Source: Tannerellaceae bacterium (GTDB lineage Bacteria; Bacteroidota; Bacteroidia; Bacteroidales; Tannerellaceae). From it: a DNA stretch of 64,000 bases. The stretch is taken from assembly GCA_021201295.1 (NCBI GenBank), contig JAJQFE010000022.1:79685-143684 (forward strand), given 5' to 3'. The stretch's first letter is position 1, and every line of letters starts with the position of its first letter. Shown here in pieces: positions 20,615 to 30,918 of this stretch. A program made the translations under genes and the position numbers. Below the pieces are notes generated by a model that did not search any database, was not told the DNA's origin, and worked only from the letters and a program-made list of their open reading frames with translations.

Positions 20615-21343
20615 ATGAAGTACGCATTAGTAACCGGAGGCAGCCGCGGCATAGGCCGCGCCGTCAGTATCAAACTGGCCCGGATGGGCTATCAGGTCCT
20701 GATCAACTACGTAAATAACACCACCGAAGCAGAAAAAACACTGCAACAAGTACAACGAACCGGACAAGACGGCGAACTATTGAAATTCGACGTAAGCAAC
20801 GGACAACAAACCCGCCAGGCCCTCAAAACATGGCAAAACACCCATCCCGGCGAATACATCGAAGTCCTGGTAAACAACGCCGGCATACGCCGTGACAACC
20901 TGTTAGCACTCATGCCCGAAGAAGACTGGAACCACGTATTAGATACTACCCTCAAAGGCTTCTACCACGTCACCCAACCCCTGCTACAACCCATGATAGT
21001 ACACAAATCAGGACGTATCATTAACATAGCAAGCATAAGCGGACTCAAAGGCACACAAGGACAAACCAACTACTCCGCAGCAAAAGGAGGAATCATAGCC
21101 GCCACCAAAGCACTCGCACAGGAAGTAGCCCGCAAAAACATAACAGTCAACGCCGTAGCCCCCGGCTATATCCTCACCGACATGGTAGAAGGACTCGACG
21201 AAGCCACCCTGAAAAAAACCATACCAGCCAACCGCTTTGGCACACCCGGAGAAGTAGCAGAACTCGTAGGCTTCCTCGCATCACCCGAAGCCGCCTACAT
21301 CACCGGCAACGTAATATCAATCAACGGAGGACTCTATACTTAA
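20615..21343 (+). CDS. 3-oxoacyl-ACP reductase (FabG-like SDR)
   Basis: 242 residues, standard FabG length. TGGSRGIG at 7-14 binds NADP; NNAG at 87-90; catalytic Ser140, Tyr153 and Lys157 are all present (NYSAAKGG). The C-terminus ends GNVISINGGLYT as in FabG. It would reduce the 3-keto group made by the cluster ketosynthase. It is 13 bases after the flavoprotein and 10 before the LolA-like gene. Confidence 0.92.
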   Translation: MKYALVTGGSRGIGRAVSIKLARMGYQVLINYVNNTTEAEKTLQQVQRTGQDGELLKFDVSNGQQTRQALKTWQNTHPGEYIEVLVNNAGIRRDNLLALMPEEDWNHVLDTTLKGFYHVTQPLLQPMIVHKSGRIINIASISGLKGTQGQTNYSAAKGGIIAATKALAQEVARKNITVNAVAPGYILTDMVEGLDEATLKKTIPANRFGTPGEVAELVGFLASPEAAYITGNVISINGGLYT

Positions 21344-21353
21344 AACGACAACC

Positions 21354-21947
21354 ATGCAAAAATTAATAACACTACTATTCACCCTCATGCTCACCAGTAC
21401 TTTCCTGACAGCACAGGAAATCCGGACACTGACAGCCACCGTTACCCGGACCAGGCACCATGCCGCCGTCACAGAAAACCAGGTAGCCACAGGAAAATTC
21501 TATTACAAACAACCCGGAAAAATGTGCATGACATTCAACAACAGAAAAGAAAAACTACTCATGGACGACAACACATTCATCATGGTAAACGATGAAAAAA
21601 ACAGCGTAGCCAAAGGAAAAGAAGCAACCCATTTAGCCCTCCTGCAACAAGTCCTACAAAACATCCTTACAGGCAACACCAGCAACATAGACATCATAAA
21701 AACCACAGATATGGAAATAACCAGACAAGACGAACACACCATCCATATCACCCCAGCCACCACCGGAACCAAAGCAACCCGCAGGATGCTGTTCACCTCA
21801 TTCACACTCACCATCAATCCCAACACCACCCGGCTCGAAAGCATGCGCATGAACGAAAAAGGCGGAAACTACACCCAGTACGACTTCTCCGGCTATATAC
21901 CCAACGAAACCATAGACGACGAAACCTTCAAACCCAGCCCCCAATGA
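21354..21947 (+). CDS. LolA-like periplasmic outer-membrane lipid/lipoprotein carrier
   Basis: 197 residues with a signal peptide (LITLLFTLMLTSTFLTAQ) and the half-barrel pattern of LolA-type proteins (GKFYYKQPGKMCMTF, KEKLLMDDNTFIMVN, TTRLESMRMNEKGGNYTQYDFSGY). Cluster-encoded LolA homologues are common beside MMPL pumps in aryl-polyene-like clusters and are thought to carry the lipid product across the periplasm. It overlaps the thioesterase gene by 4 bases. Confidence 0.82.
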   Translation: MQKLITLLFTLMLTSTFLTAQEIRTLTATVTRTRHHAAVTENQVATGKFYYKQPGKMCMTFNNRKEKLLMDDNTFIMVNDEKNSVAKGKEATHLALLQQVLQNILTGNTSNIDIIKTTDMEITRQDEHTIHITPATTGTKATRRMLFTSFTLTINPNTTRLESMRMNEKGGNYTQYDFSGYIPNETIDDETFKPSPQ

Positions 21948-22390
21948 AAGAACTGAAAGACATCTGCTACATACCGGTAAAATTCAGTGAAATAGACTCC
22001 ATGCAACGCGTATGGCACGGAACCTACATTACCTACTTCGAAGACGGACGCGAATCATTCGGACGCCACTATCCCGGCATCAGCTACGCCGACATGCAAC
22101 AATCCGGCATCTACGCCCCCATCTACGGCCTGCAGGCCCGGTACTATGCCCCCCTTGCCATGAACGACACAGCCATCATCCATACCAGCTACATCTACAA
22201 ACCCGGCGCACGCTTAGACTACACCTATAAAATCTACCGCGAATCCGACAACACACTATGCGCCGAAGGAAGTACCACCCAATTATTTATCGATACACAG
22301 GGAGAGCTTATGACAGACAAACCCGGTTACTATCAACAATGGCAGGATAAATATCAAATAACCAACCTAAAAAATAAACCCAATGAATGA
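21944..22390 (+). CDS. Hotdog acyl-CoA/ACP thioesterase (4HBT/YbgC-like)
   Basis: 148 residues with the 4HBT signature around Asp18: KFSEIDSMQRVWHGTYITYFEDGRE. This aspartate is the usual catalytic residue of the YbgC/4-hydroxybenzoyl-CoA thioesterase family. It could release the finished chain or act as the transfer step to a head group. Overlaps both neighbours (4 bases upstream, 8 downstream). Confidence 0.85.
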   Translation: MKELKDICYIPVKFSEIDSMQRVWHGTYITYFEDGRESFGRHYPGISYADMQQSGIYAPIYGLQARYYAPLAMNDTAIIHTSYIYKPGARLDYTYKIYRESDNTLCAEGSTTQLFIDTQGELMTDKPGYYQQWQDKYQITNLKNKPNE

Positions 22391-23363
22391 AAATGTCAAA
22401 TTCACCTACAAGTCCAACGACACAGAAGAATGGCTCGATAAAGTCTGGACACGCCCCATCGGCTACCAATGGGCACTACTTTTCAAACGGCTAAACATAC
22501 ACCCCAATACCGTAACAATCCTATCCATGATATTAGGCGCAAGCTCAGCCTTGTTCTTTGCACATGGCTCCTGGCGAACAGAAGGAATAAACGGACTACT
22601 CTACAACCTCATAGCCATCCTGCTACTATCCTGGGCAAACTTCTACGACAGCGCCGACGGACAATTAGCCCGCATGACAGGACAAAAAACACAACTCGGA
22701 CGCATCCTCGACGGAGCCGCCAGCGAAGTATGGTTCATCCTCATCTACCTCAGCCTCGTCTACCGCTTCTATCAACACCACACACTCGAATTCTGGCTAC
22801 TCCACATCCCCGACAACGAACAAAACACTTGGATAGCCACCCTCATCTACCTGGGAATCGTACTCTATGCCGGATTCGGCTGCCACAGCCGCCAGTGCGG
22901 ATTAGCCGATTATTACCGCCAGATCCACCTCTACTTTTTAAAAGGAGAAACCGGAAGCGAACTCGACAACTCCACACAACAACAAAAAATATACAACGAA
23001 ACACCCTGGAAAGGAAATTTCCTTTGGAAAATATTCCTCAAAACCTATATCAACTACACAAAAACACAGGAAATACAAACACCACACTTCCAGCAGTTAT
23101 TAAAAAAACTACAGAAAAAATATGGCTCAACAACCCACATCCCGCAAACCTTCCGCGACAACTTCCGCACCCATTCACTACCCCTAATGAAATGGACCAA
23201 CATCCTCACATTCAACACCCGCGCCATTCTACTCTACACCACCTGCCTCTTCGACCTACTCTGGCTATACTTCGTTTTCGAAATAGCCATGATGACCACC
23301 ATCTACTACTATATGCGCCACCACCATGAACAAATCTGTAAAAAACTGTTTAATAAACTATAA
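22383..23363 (+). CDS. CDP-alcohol phosphatidyltransferase family membrane enzyme
   Basis: 326 residues with several membrane helices and the CDP-alcohol motif DSADGQLAR then GRILDGAASE. In the classic D..DG..AR........G...D...D pattern the last Asp is missing at its usual spacing; here a Ser is at that spot and a Glu follows. The family transfers a phospho-alcohol from CDP onto an acceptor, so the cluster product may get a phospholipid-like head group. A conserved CGLADYYRQIHLYFLKG segment follows the membrane core. A long open frame inside it (22469-23329) is an artefact of the base skew. Confidence 0.8.
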   Translation: MNENVKFTYKSNDTEEWLDKVWTRPIGYQWALLFKRLNIHPNTVTILSMILGASSALFFAHGSWRTEGINGLLYNLIAILLLSWANFYDSADGQLARMTGQKTQLGRILDGAASEVWFILIYLSLVYRFYQHHTLEFWLLHIPDNEQNTWIATLIYLGIVLYAGFGCHSRQCGLADYYRQIHLYFLKGETGSELDNSTQQQKIYNETPWKGNFLWKIFLKTYINYTKTQEIQTPHFQQLLKKLQKKYGSTTHIPQTFRDNFRTHSLPLMKWTNILTFNTRAILLYTTCLFDLLWLYFVFEIAMMTTIYYYMRHHHEQICKKLFNKL

Positions 23364-23406
23364 CGTACCGCCATTAAACACGCAGCACACAAAAAAGAAG
23401 AAAACC

Positions 23407-25965
23407 GTGACAAGAAAAAAGATGGTCTTCCTGATAGCAACCCTATGGCTCGCATGGACAACCAAAGGACAAAATATGGAAATAAAAGGAACCGTAACCG
23501 ACTCACTGGCAGGCGGAGGACTTCCCTATGCCTCACTGGTACTTAAAGGAACAACCCTCAGGACAGCAACCGACGAAGCCGACAACTTCACATTTACCGC
23601 CCCGTCCACCACCGGCACCCTGACGGTATCCTACTTAGGATACGACACAAAAGAAATACAAATCACCCCGGGAAAATCCACCAACCTACACATCCGGTTA
23701 GTCCCCACCGGAATCGCCCTGAACGAAATAGTGATCAACCCACAGAAAGAAAAATACAGCAAAAAAGAAAACCCAGCCGTCACACTCGTCAGGCACCTGA
23801 TCACCCTACGGAAAAATAACGACCCCTACAACCACGAATATTACCAATACGACCGCTACGAAAAAATGATTTTCGCCATGAACGAATACGAACCCAAACC
23901 TGGAAAAAACGGCAAAGAAGGCAAATTCGATTTCCTGGTAGACTATATCGACACACTCGATATTGGCACCACCATCCTGCCAATTTCAGAAAGAGAAAAA
24001 ATAGAAACAATTTACTACCGTAAAAACCCAAAAACAGAAAAACGACTAGTAAAAGGAAACCACTCAGCCGGCGTAGACGAAATATTCTCAAGAGACGGCA
24101 TCCAGCAATTCCTGGGCGAAGCCCTCCGGGAAGTCGACATCTTCAGGAACGACATCCCCCTGTTCCTGCAACGCTTCGTCAGCCCCCTGTCCACCATCGG
24201 CCCCGACTACTACAAATACTACCTACTCGACACACTGGAAATAAACGGACAACCCTGCGTAGACCTCGGCTTCGTACCCTTCAACTCAGAAACCTGGGGA
24301 TTTACCGGACACCTATACGTCACACTCGACTCCACCTTCTTTATCTAAAAAGCCATCCTGAATGTCCCCAAAGACATCAACCTCAACTTCGTATCCCAGA
24401 TGACCATCGAACAAACCTTCCAACGGACCCCCGACAGCACCCGTATCATTACCAAAGACGACATCAGCGTACACTTCAAACTAACTGAAAAATCCAAAGG
24501 AATGTACGCACGACGCCTGAACATATACAGCAACCACACCTTCACAGAACCCGGCCCCGAACAAGCACAAATATTCCAGGAAAGCACACCAGTAATCACA
24601 CTCAAAGAAGCCTACCGGCAACCAGACGAATTCTGGACAAACAACCGCCCCCGGGAAGCCATCCGCAGAAACCCCAACTCAGTAGAACAACTGATGACAC
24701 GCCTCCGGTCCGTCCCGGTATTCTACATAACAGAAAAAATCGTCACCATCCTGGTATCAGGCTACATCCCCACCAGCGAAGACCCCAAAAAAAACAAATT
24801 CGAATTCGGCCCCATGAACACCACCCTCAACGGAAACGCCATCGAAGGAGGCCGCTTCCGCGTAGGAGGAGCCACCACCACCGCATTCAGCAAACGACTC
24901 TTCCTCGACGGCTACATGGCATACGGAACCAGAGACGGAAAACTAAAATACGACGCCCTCGCAGAATACTCATTCAACGACCGCAAAGAATACCGCAAAG
25001 AATACCCGGTACACTCCATCCGCCTCGAATACATGTACGACCTCAACAAACTGGGGCAACAATACATGTACACCAACCGCGACAACATGCTTCTCGCCAT
25101 CAAACGCCAGAAAGACACCCGCGCCACCTACCTGCGACAGGCAGAACTGACCTACTACCGCGAACACTACAACGGCCTGGCCTACGGCGCAATCATCCGC
25201 AACTTCCGCAAATACGCCACCCCATACGCAGAATTCAACTACATCAACCCCAACAACACCATTACCCCACACAACCACTACGACATGACCGGACTCGAAC
25301 TAAAATTCCGCTACGCAAGAAATGAAAAATTCTACCAGACCCGCAACCAGCGTATACCCATTACCTACGACGCACTCATCTTCAATGCCAGCCACACCAT
25401 GTCCCGAAAAGGCCTCTTAGGCTCCACCTACAACTACCACCGGACTAACATAGGCATACAAAAACGCTTCTGGTTCTTCGCCTTCGGCTACCTCGACATG
25501 ATTACCAAAGCCGGAAAAGTATGGAACAAAGTCCCATACCCCCTGCTTATCCTGCCCAACGCCAACATCACCTACACCATCCAACCCGAAACCTACACCA
25601 ATATGAACGTAATGGAATTCATCAACGACGAATACGCATCCTGGGATTTAACCTACTACATGAACGGCAACATCCTAAACCGCATCCCCCTGATCAAAAA
25701 ACTACAATGGCGCGAAGTCTTCTGCTTCCGCGGCCTGTGGGGACACCTGACAGGTAAAAACAACTCCGCAACCGGCGAAACCGGCCTCTACCAGTTCCCC
25801 CACGGCTCCTACACCATGAACAACACCCCCTACATGGAAGCCAGCGCCGGCATAGAAAACATCTTCAAATTCCTCCGCATCGACTACACCTGGCGTCTCA
25901 ACTACCTCAACCACCCCAACATCCAACCCCACGGCATCCGCTGCACCATGCGGTTGTCCTTCTGA
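23407..25965 (+). pseudogene. DUF5686 outer-membrane protein, copy 2, with one in-frame ochre codon
   Basis: Clear paralogue of the gene at 5513: signal peptide, regulatory-like domain (GTVTDSLAGGGLPYASLVLKG), then the DUF5686 body with FSRDGI, FRVGG, KFEFGPMNTT and a terminal barrel ending RLSF. A GTG at 23407 gives a signal peptide with a positive front (VTRKK); ATG 23422 is the alternative. TAA at 24346-24348 lies in STFFI*KAILNVP where copy 1 has STFFVQRAVLNVP, so a Gln codon CAA has become TAA by one C-to-T change. The rest is open. As last gene of the cluster it may be the outer-membrane partner of the lipid. Base use is far more C-rich than in copy 1. Confidence 0.85.
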
Positions 25966-26007
25966 TAGGGGAGGAGGTAGGATGCAGAACTCCGGCTATC
26001 ATTTAAA

Positions 26008-26035
26008 AAGCCTCCGGAATCACTCCCGGAGGCTT
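26008..26035 (-). terminator. Intrinsic terminator of the HU gene pair
   Basis: A perfect 10-bp stem (26008-26017 with 26026-26035) and 8-base loop. Read on the - strand it is followed by a short run of T, so it ends transcription of the genes at 26073-26988; it may also stop + strand transcripts of the lipid cluster. Confidence 0.75.
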
Positions 26036-26072
26036 CAACTATCCATTACTGGTCAGTCCTACATCCTGCAAA

Positions 26073-26504
26073 TCATATCGCATGCGGACGGTCACACGTG
26101 GAATCAACCGCTTTGACATCCACCTTTTTAAAACTCACCTTCGGAGCTACCTCTTTGACCAATACCCCCGGCGAATGGACCACACGCGGACGTTTGAACA
26201 TACTCGTATGGAATTCTTCCGGATCTTCCACCCCTTTACTGCCAGCCGTCATGCGGAAGTTCCCCACATCACCCAGCTCAACCACATTCCCTTTACGTAA
26301 CTCACGCCGCATGATATAGAGTAGTCCCCTGAGTACACACGAAACATCGGGCGGAGAAGCACTCGACAAATGGGAGAGGTCCTCACACAAATCCCGGAAA
26401 CTAATACGGTCACTCGTGCGAACCTGCGGGAATAGCAACGTATCCCCCTCCGACGCAGTTTTACGCAGGTCAGGCCTGCGTACCAAATGATATTTCAATG
26501 CCAT
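26073..26504 (-). CDS. HU-family DNA-binding protein, paralogue 1
   Basis: 143 residues with the long-form HU/IHF-like (HU-HIG) fold common in Bacteroidales: MALKYHLVRRPDLRK at the start, a helical dimer region (DVSCVLRGLLYIMRREL), then KGNVVELGDVGNFRMTAGSKG, equivalent to the HU beta-arm start. These proteins bind DNA; a specific role here is unknown. It is a diverged paralogue of the next gene (26557), 52 bases away in the same direction. Confidence 0.82.
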   Translation of the reverse strand: MALKYHLVRRPDLRKTASEGDTLLFPQVRTSDRISFRDLCEDLSHLSSASPPDVSCVLRGLLYIMRRELRKGNVVELGDVGNFRMTAGSKGVEDPEEFHTSMFKRPRVVHSPGVLVKEVAPKVSFKKVDVKAVDSTCDRPHAI

Positions 26505-26556
26505 AATTAAACACTTTTTTAATAGTTAATAAATTCACGGATAAAAAGAAAAACAG

Positions 26557-26988
26557 TCAGACCGTATGCGGTAAAGTACACTCTTTTTCCACCTCGATAA
26601 ACCTGTATTTCTCAAAACCCACCCGGTTAGTAATATCCTTCATCATCGAACCAGCGGTAAAAATCACCCGCGGCGTACGGATATGACCGGGATGAAAATC
26701 CTCTTCATTTTCCACACCCGGTCCGCCAGTCGACATACGGAAATTACCAAACACATCCAACTGTACAATATTCCCCTTGACCAGGTATTGCCGCAGCAGG
26801 ATCAGTAAACCGTCCAGAATACAGGTTACATCTGCATCCGTACACAAAGTATGCTCAGAAACCTGCTGGCACAACTCCTCATAACCGATCCGTTCATTCA
26901 CCCGCACCTGCCCGTAATACAACATAGCATCATCAGGTGCCCCTTTGCGCATATCTTTTTTACGCACAATATGATATTTCAAACTCAT
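26557..26988 (-). CDS. HU-family DNA-binding protein, paralogue 2
   Basis: 143 residues, same length and layout as 26073: MSLKYHIVRKKDMRK, DVTCILDGLLILLRQYL, KGNIVQLDVFGNFRMS. The two genes are a tandem duplication transcribed away from the porin and TonB genes. It is the first gene of the pair on the - strand. Confidence 0.82.
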   Translation of the reverse strand: MSLKYHIVRKKDMRKGAPDDAMLYYGQVRVNERIGYEELCQQVSEHTLCTDADVTCILDGLLILLRQYLVKGNIVQLDVFGNFRMSTGGPGVENEEDFHPGHIRTPRVIFTAGSMMKDITNRVGFEKYRFIEVEKECTLPHTV

Positions 26989-27418
26989 CTGTTTTTATAT
27001 TTTAAAGATTACTAAAAACGGCAGCCCCATATCCCACCCATAAAGACCCCGGGGAAAAAAGAGAGTAAAAACCAAAAGAGCCGGCTTTCTCAGGTCTTAT
27101 CCTTTCTTTTCCTTACGGCTGGCCTACGGTAGCAATGCCTTTACCTATCATACATTTTATTTGTATTACATTTATAGAAAGCCCATTATTTAAAAAAAAA
27201 GATTAAATAGCTTATCCATAGTAATTTATCTCCTTTTTCCCGATTTTAAAATGGGATTTGAAGAGCATAAATGATAACATTCATTCCAAGCGTAATAGGT
27301 TCTGTTCTCATATATACCAGGTAATATATACTTCCCACAACATATACTACCCAGCCACCACATTCCCAAACAACCACCCCACCAAACAGGTTATTAAAAC
27401 AAAACCAATCCCCCGGAA
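26989..27418. other. Intergenic region between HU genes and porin
   Basis: Divergent control region for the HU pair (-) and porin (+). No protein-like frame, tRNA or clear promoter box found by eye. Confidence 0.4.
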
Positions 27419-28559
27419 ATGAAACATTCCCCCACATACCTGCTCCTCCTCTGTTTACTCCTTACCTACGCCACAGCCGCACAACCCGCCTACCTGCAAC
27501 CCAACCTGGCCTACACCACAGACATCGGAGGAAACCTCACCGGCGGCAGCAAACAGGCATTTACCTATATGGGACTCGTAGACGCAGCCCTGCTCCTGGA
27601 CACCGAGAAAGCCTAATGGTGGAAAGGCGGCCTCCTTAACCTCGGACTCATCAGCACACACGGCAAAGGGATCAGCACCACCAGCCTGCACGACCAGCAA
27701 GGCATTTCCAACATAGAAGCAGGCAATTACCCCCTCATCTTCTGGGAAGTATGGTACCACCAGCAATTCAGAAACCTCGAAATCCGCCTCGGATTACAAA
27801 ACATCAACAGCGATTTCATGAACCAACCTTTCACCGGTAGCTTCTCCGGCTCCTCCTACGCCATATTCCCCACCTTATCTCTCAATTACTCCCTGCCCAA
27901 TTATCCCATAGCCGGCCTGGGACTTACTTTCACCTACACCATCACCAACCACTGGAAAATACGGCACGCCCTCTTCAATGGACAAGTAAACAACCTGCAA
28001 AAAATACCATCAACCTCCGTTGGCGAGCCAACCTGAAAAAAGACGGACTACTCGCCCTTACCGAAATAAAATACACTTCCCCCGATACACTTCCCCTTAC
28101 CGCCACCTACGCAACCGGTATCGCTTTCCACACCAAACCCTTTCCGGATGTAACCAACCAAACCCTGCAACATACCCACAACTACACCCTCTATACATTC
28201 GGCGAACACGACCTGGTCAAAACAGGCAGAAAAAAGCCGGTCTGTTCCTCCAGGCATCCTATGCACCCAAAAACCGCAATACCGCCTGGCTATATACCGC
28301 CGCCGGAATTATCACCCACGGATTCCTGACCCACAAACAAACAGAACAGGCAGGCATCGGCATTTCCCAGCTCCACTACCAGGCCCCAGGCACAACCACC
28401 CCCATAAAAACCCACCTCGAAAGCACACTCAAAACCTACATCCAATACCCACTTACCCACCAGCTAACGATCAAACCCACCTTCTTTACCCTCTTCACCA
28501 CAGGAAAGAAAACAGCCTTTGCCACCTTAGTAAGGATCAGTTTCCAGTTGAACCCATAA
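27419..28559 (+). pseudogene. OprB-like carbohydrate-selective porin, broken by one stop and two frameshifts
   Basis: After a signal peptide (LLLLCLLLTYATAAQ), the frame shows OprB-type features: LVDAALLLDTEKA*WWKGG (the stop is TAA at 27614-27616), EVWYHQQFRNLEIRLG, GLQNINSDFM and alternating aromatic strands to the end (RISFQLNP). Frame changes at A-runs 27999-28004 and 28230-28235; adding one A at each joins NLQKNTINLRWRANL and TGRKKAGLFLQASYA. Repaired length is about 380 residues, normal for the family. OprB porins admit sugars across the outer membrane. Confidence 0.78.
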
Positions 28560-28569
28560 AAACAAAAAA

Positions 28570-28604
28570 GCCGGGCCTGCAAGCATTCCGCTCACAGACC
28601 CGGC
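28570..28604 (-). terminator. Terminator between convergent porin and TonB receptor genes
   Basis: A GC-rich stem (28570-28579 with 28595-28604, one mismatch). On the - strand it is followed by a run of six T, so it serves the TonB receptor gene; the + strand side may use it too. Confidence 0.7.
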
Positions 28605-28643
28605 CCTATTCCCCGGTAAATAAACACAGGAAACTACCTTACA

Positions 28644-30525
28644 TTATATATCAATAGACACACCACCCATAAACGTAGCCTTAGGCATAGGGAAACCAAG
28701 CATCGTTTCATATGGCTGAGCCAGCAGGTTATCCCCCTTCACAAAAACCTCCAGCCAGTTAAGCGGACGATAAGCCACCCGCGCATTCACCAACGCATAA
28801 TTACTCGTCTGCGGATCATCCCCGGTAGACAAATAAAGCTTGTCAATCACCTGCGTACCCAGATTCACCGTAAACTTACCCGGACTATAATTCACCCCCG
28901 CATAAAATTTATTCCTCGGCGCACCCGTCATAAGCGTTTCTAGATGAAGATAACTATAATTCGTAGTAAAACTCAGGTTAGGCAATATCCGGTAATTCAG
29001 GCTAAACTCAACCACCTTATTTGCAAACTCACCCACATTCTGGTTCTGCGGACTACCATTCACCTGGACAATCTGCACAATATTATCCCCCTTAATATAA
29101 AACAAAGTCAGATCCATCGACAAACGGTTATCCAGAAGAGTTTGCGTAACCGTAAAATCATAACTCAGGCTACGCTCAGGAAGTAACTCCTCATTAGCTG
29201 GAGCATACATATATAACTCCCGCATATTAGGCGTACGGAAACCTTTAGAAATTGAAAACTTCAAATGCGTCTGGTCAGCCGCCCTGAACGAAACACCCGC
29301 CTGAGGAACCCATTCAGCACCATACAAATTATGATTTTCCATACGGATACCGGCATTCACCATAAACCGCCAGATCTCCTGCTGGGCAAACAGATACCCC
29401 GCCACCTCATTCAATTTAATATGATCCGCATAAATTTCAGTCACAGGATCACGATAAGCATTCCCACCATACAATTTGACATCAAAGCCCCCCGTAATCG
29501 TATTTTTCTCAAACAGGTTAACCGACTGGTACAGGTTCAACCCACCCATATAATCAGTCGATTCAAACAAATAGGGACGGGGAGTACCCCCTTCAAAATA
29601 ACCATCATTAATACTATGATTACCCCAGTTATAATACACATTCAACGCCCCCCCGCGTGACCCCATAATTATTCTCCAGGGAAAGCCCCGCCATACCACG
29701 TAACACCTCAGCCGTACCATCCAGCATCGGACTACTCACCGTACCCGGATTTATAGAATTAGCCTTCGCAATATTTACATTCCCGGTCACCTTCCATTCC
29801 TCCGTCAATTCATACCCCGCCTTCCCGTAAAAACTAAAAGACTCAAATTCAGAATTAACCCGGTGGCCATCCGTCCGGTCATAATTTCCACTAACCACAC
29901 CCGAGAAACGCCCGTTCCGGTAAGTATCCGTCAACGAATACCGCTGCGTACCATACGAACCACCCATCAACCTCGCCGACAACCGGTTCCCATCCGCAGT
30001 AGCCTGACGGGTAATAATATTAATCGCACCACCCATCGCATTCGAACCATACAACACAGAAGCCGCTCCCCGCGAAACCTCCACCCGTTGCGCATCCGAA
30101 GCAATATAAGCATCCGCCACCGGATGACCATAAATCGTAGCATACTGCGGATGCCCATTAATCAGGATAAGCACCTGCCCACTTCCGGCCAAAAACCCAC
30201 GCATATTAATGCCACCAGCCGAACCGGTCGACACACCATACCCCATGATCCCACGAGAAGTCACAAAAAGACCCGGAACCCGTTCCATCAACGCCGGCAG
30301 AATAGTAGTCTCCCCACTTTGCTCAATCACACTCCGCGATACCACAGTAATAGGAACCGGCATTAAATCCTGTGAAACAGGTACACGCGAACCCATCACC
30401 ACCACCTCACTCAGTTGGACATCCCTGTTATTCACCGTATCCGCAGGTGCCACCGGCACCTCCTCAGCCAGACAAGTAGCTGAATATAAACAAGAAGAAA
30501 TTAAGAATAGTACTCCTTTTTTCAT
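28644..30525 (-). pseudogene. TonB-dependent outer-membrane receptor, broken by one frameshift
   Basis: The N-terminal part (30525 down to about 29650) has a signal peptide, a TonB-box-like region (VQLSEVVVMGSRVPVSQ) and a plug domain (INMRGFLAGSGQVLILING, VEVSRGAASVLYGSNAMGGAINI). The C-terminal part is the barrel (SKGFRTPNMRELYMYAP) and ends in a strand with VSIDI. The frame changes at the C-run 29648-29654 (+ strand); six Cs instead of seven give YGVTRGALNVYYNWG and a protein of about 626 residues, a normal size. Substrate (iron, cobalamin or other) cannot be told. Confidence 0.85.
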
Positions 30526-30590
30526 ATATATCTATTAAATTAGTTAGATCAATCCCCAATATAGTAACATGTTTTTTTTAAAACGTGCCA

Positions 30591-30598
30591 CAAATATA
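30591..30598 (-). promoter_or_regulatory. Bacteroidota -7 box (TATATTTG on the - strand)
   Basis: An exact TAnnTTTG match on the - strand, 66 bases before the start of the TonB-receptor gene. Confidence 0.5.
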
Positions 30599-30918
30599 AA
30601 CGATAAATAATTCCGCCACCCCATAAACCGGCACAAATATGAGAGGAATATTCCCAAAACGAAATATAAAAGAATAAAGACGAAATACCGAACCACCCCC
30701 TCTATACATTTTTTACAACAAAAAGCATTCCCCAAAGCCCTTTTTTATTCCTAACCCACAGCCGCTGGAAAGAGCCAGGAAAAAATAGACAGGCACTTTT
30801 TCACCCGGTATACAGTAACTTTATACCTGATTATATAGTAACCTTTGCGGAAAGATACTGGCTCCTTTTTCCCAACAGACAGGACTTTTTTTCAAACATA
30901 CCTGCTCCTTTCAACCTC

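Noticed and set aside
22469..23329. 286-codon open frame inside the CDP-alcohol transferase gene
   Set aside because: Its Pro/Arg/Thr/His-rich translation resembles no protein and results from the C-rich skew; the overlapping frame has clear family motifs.
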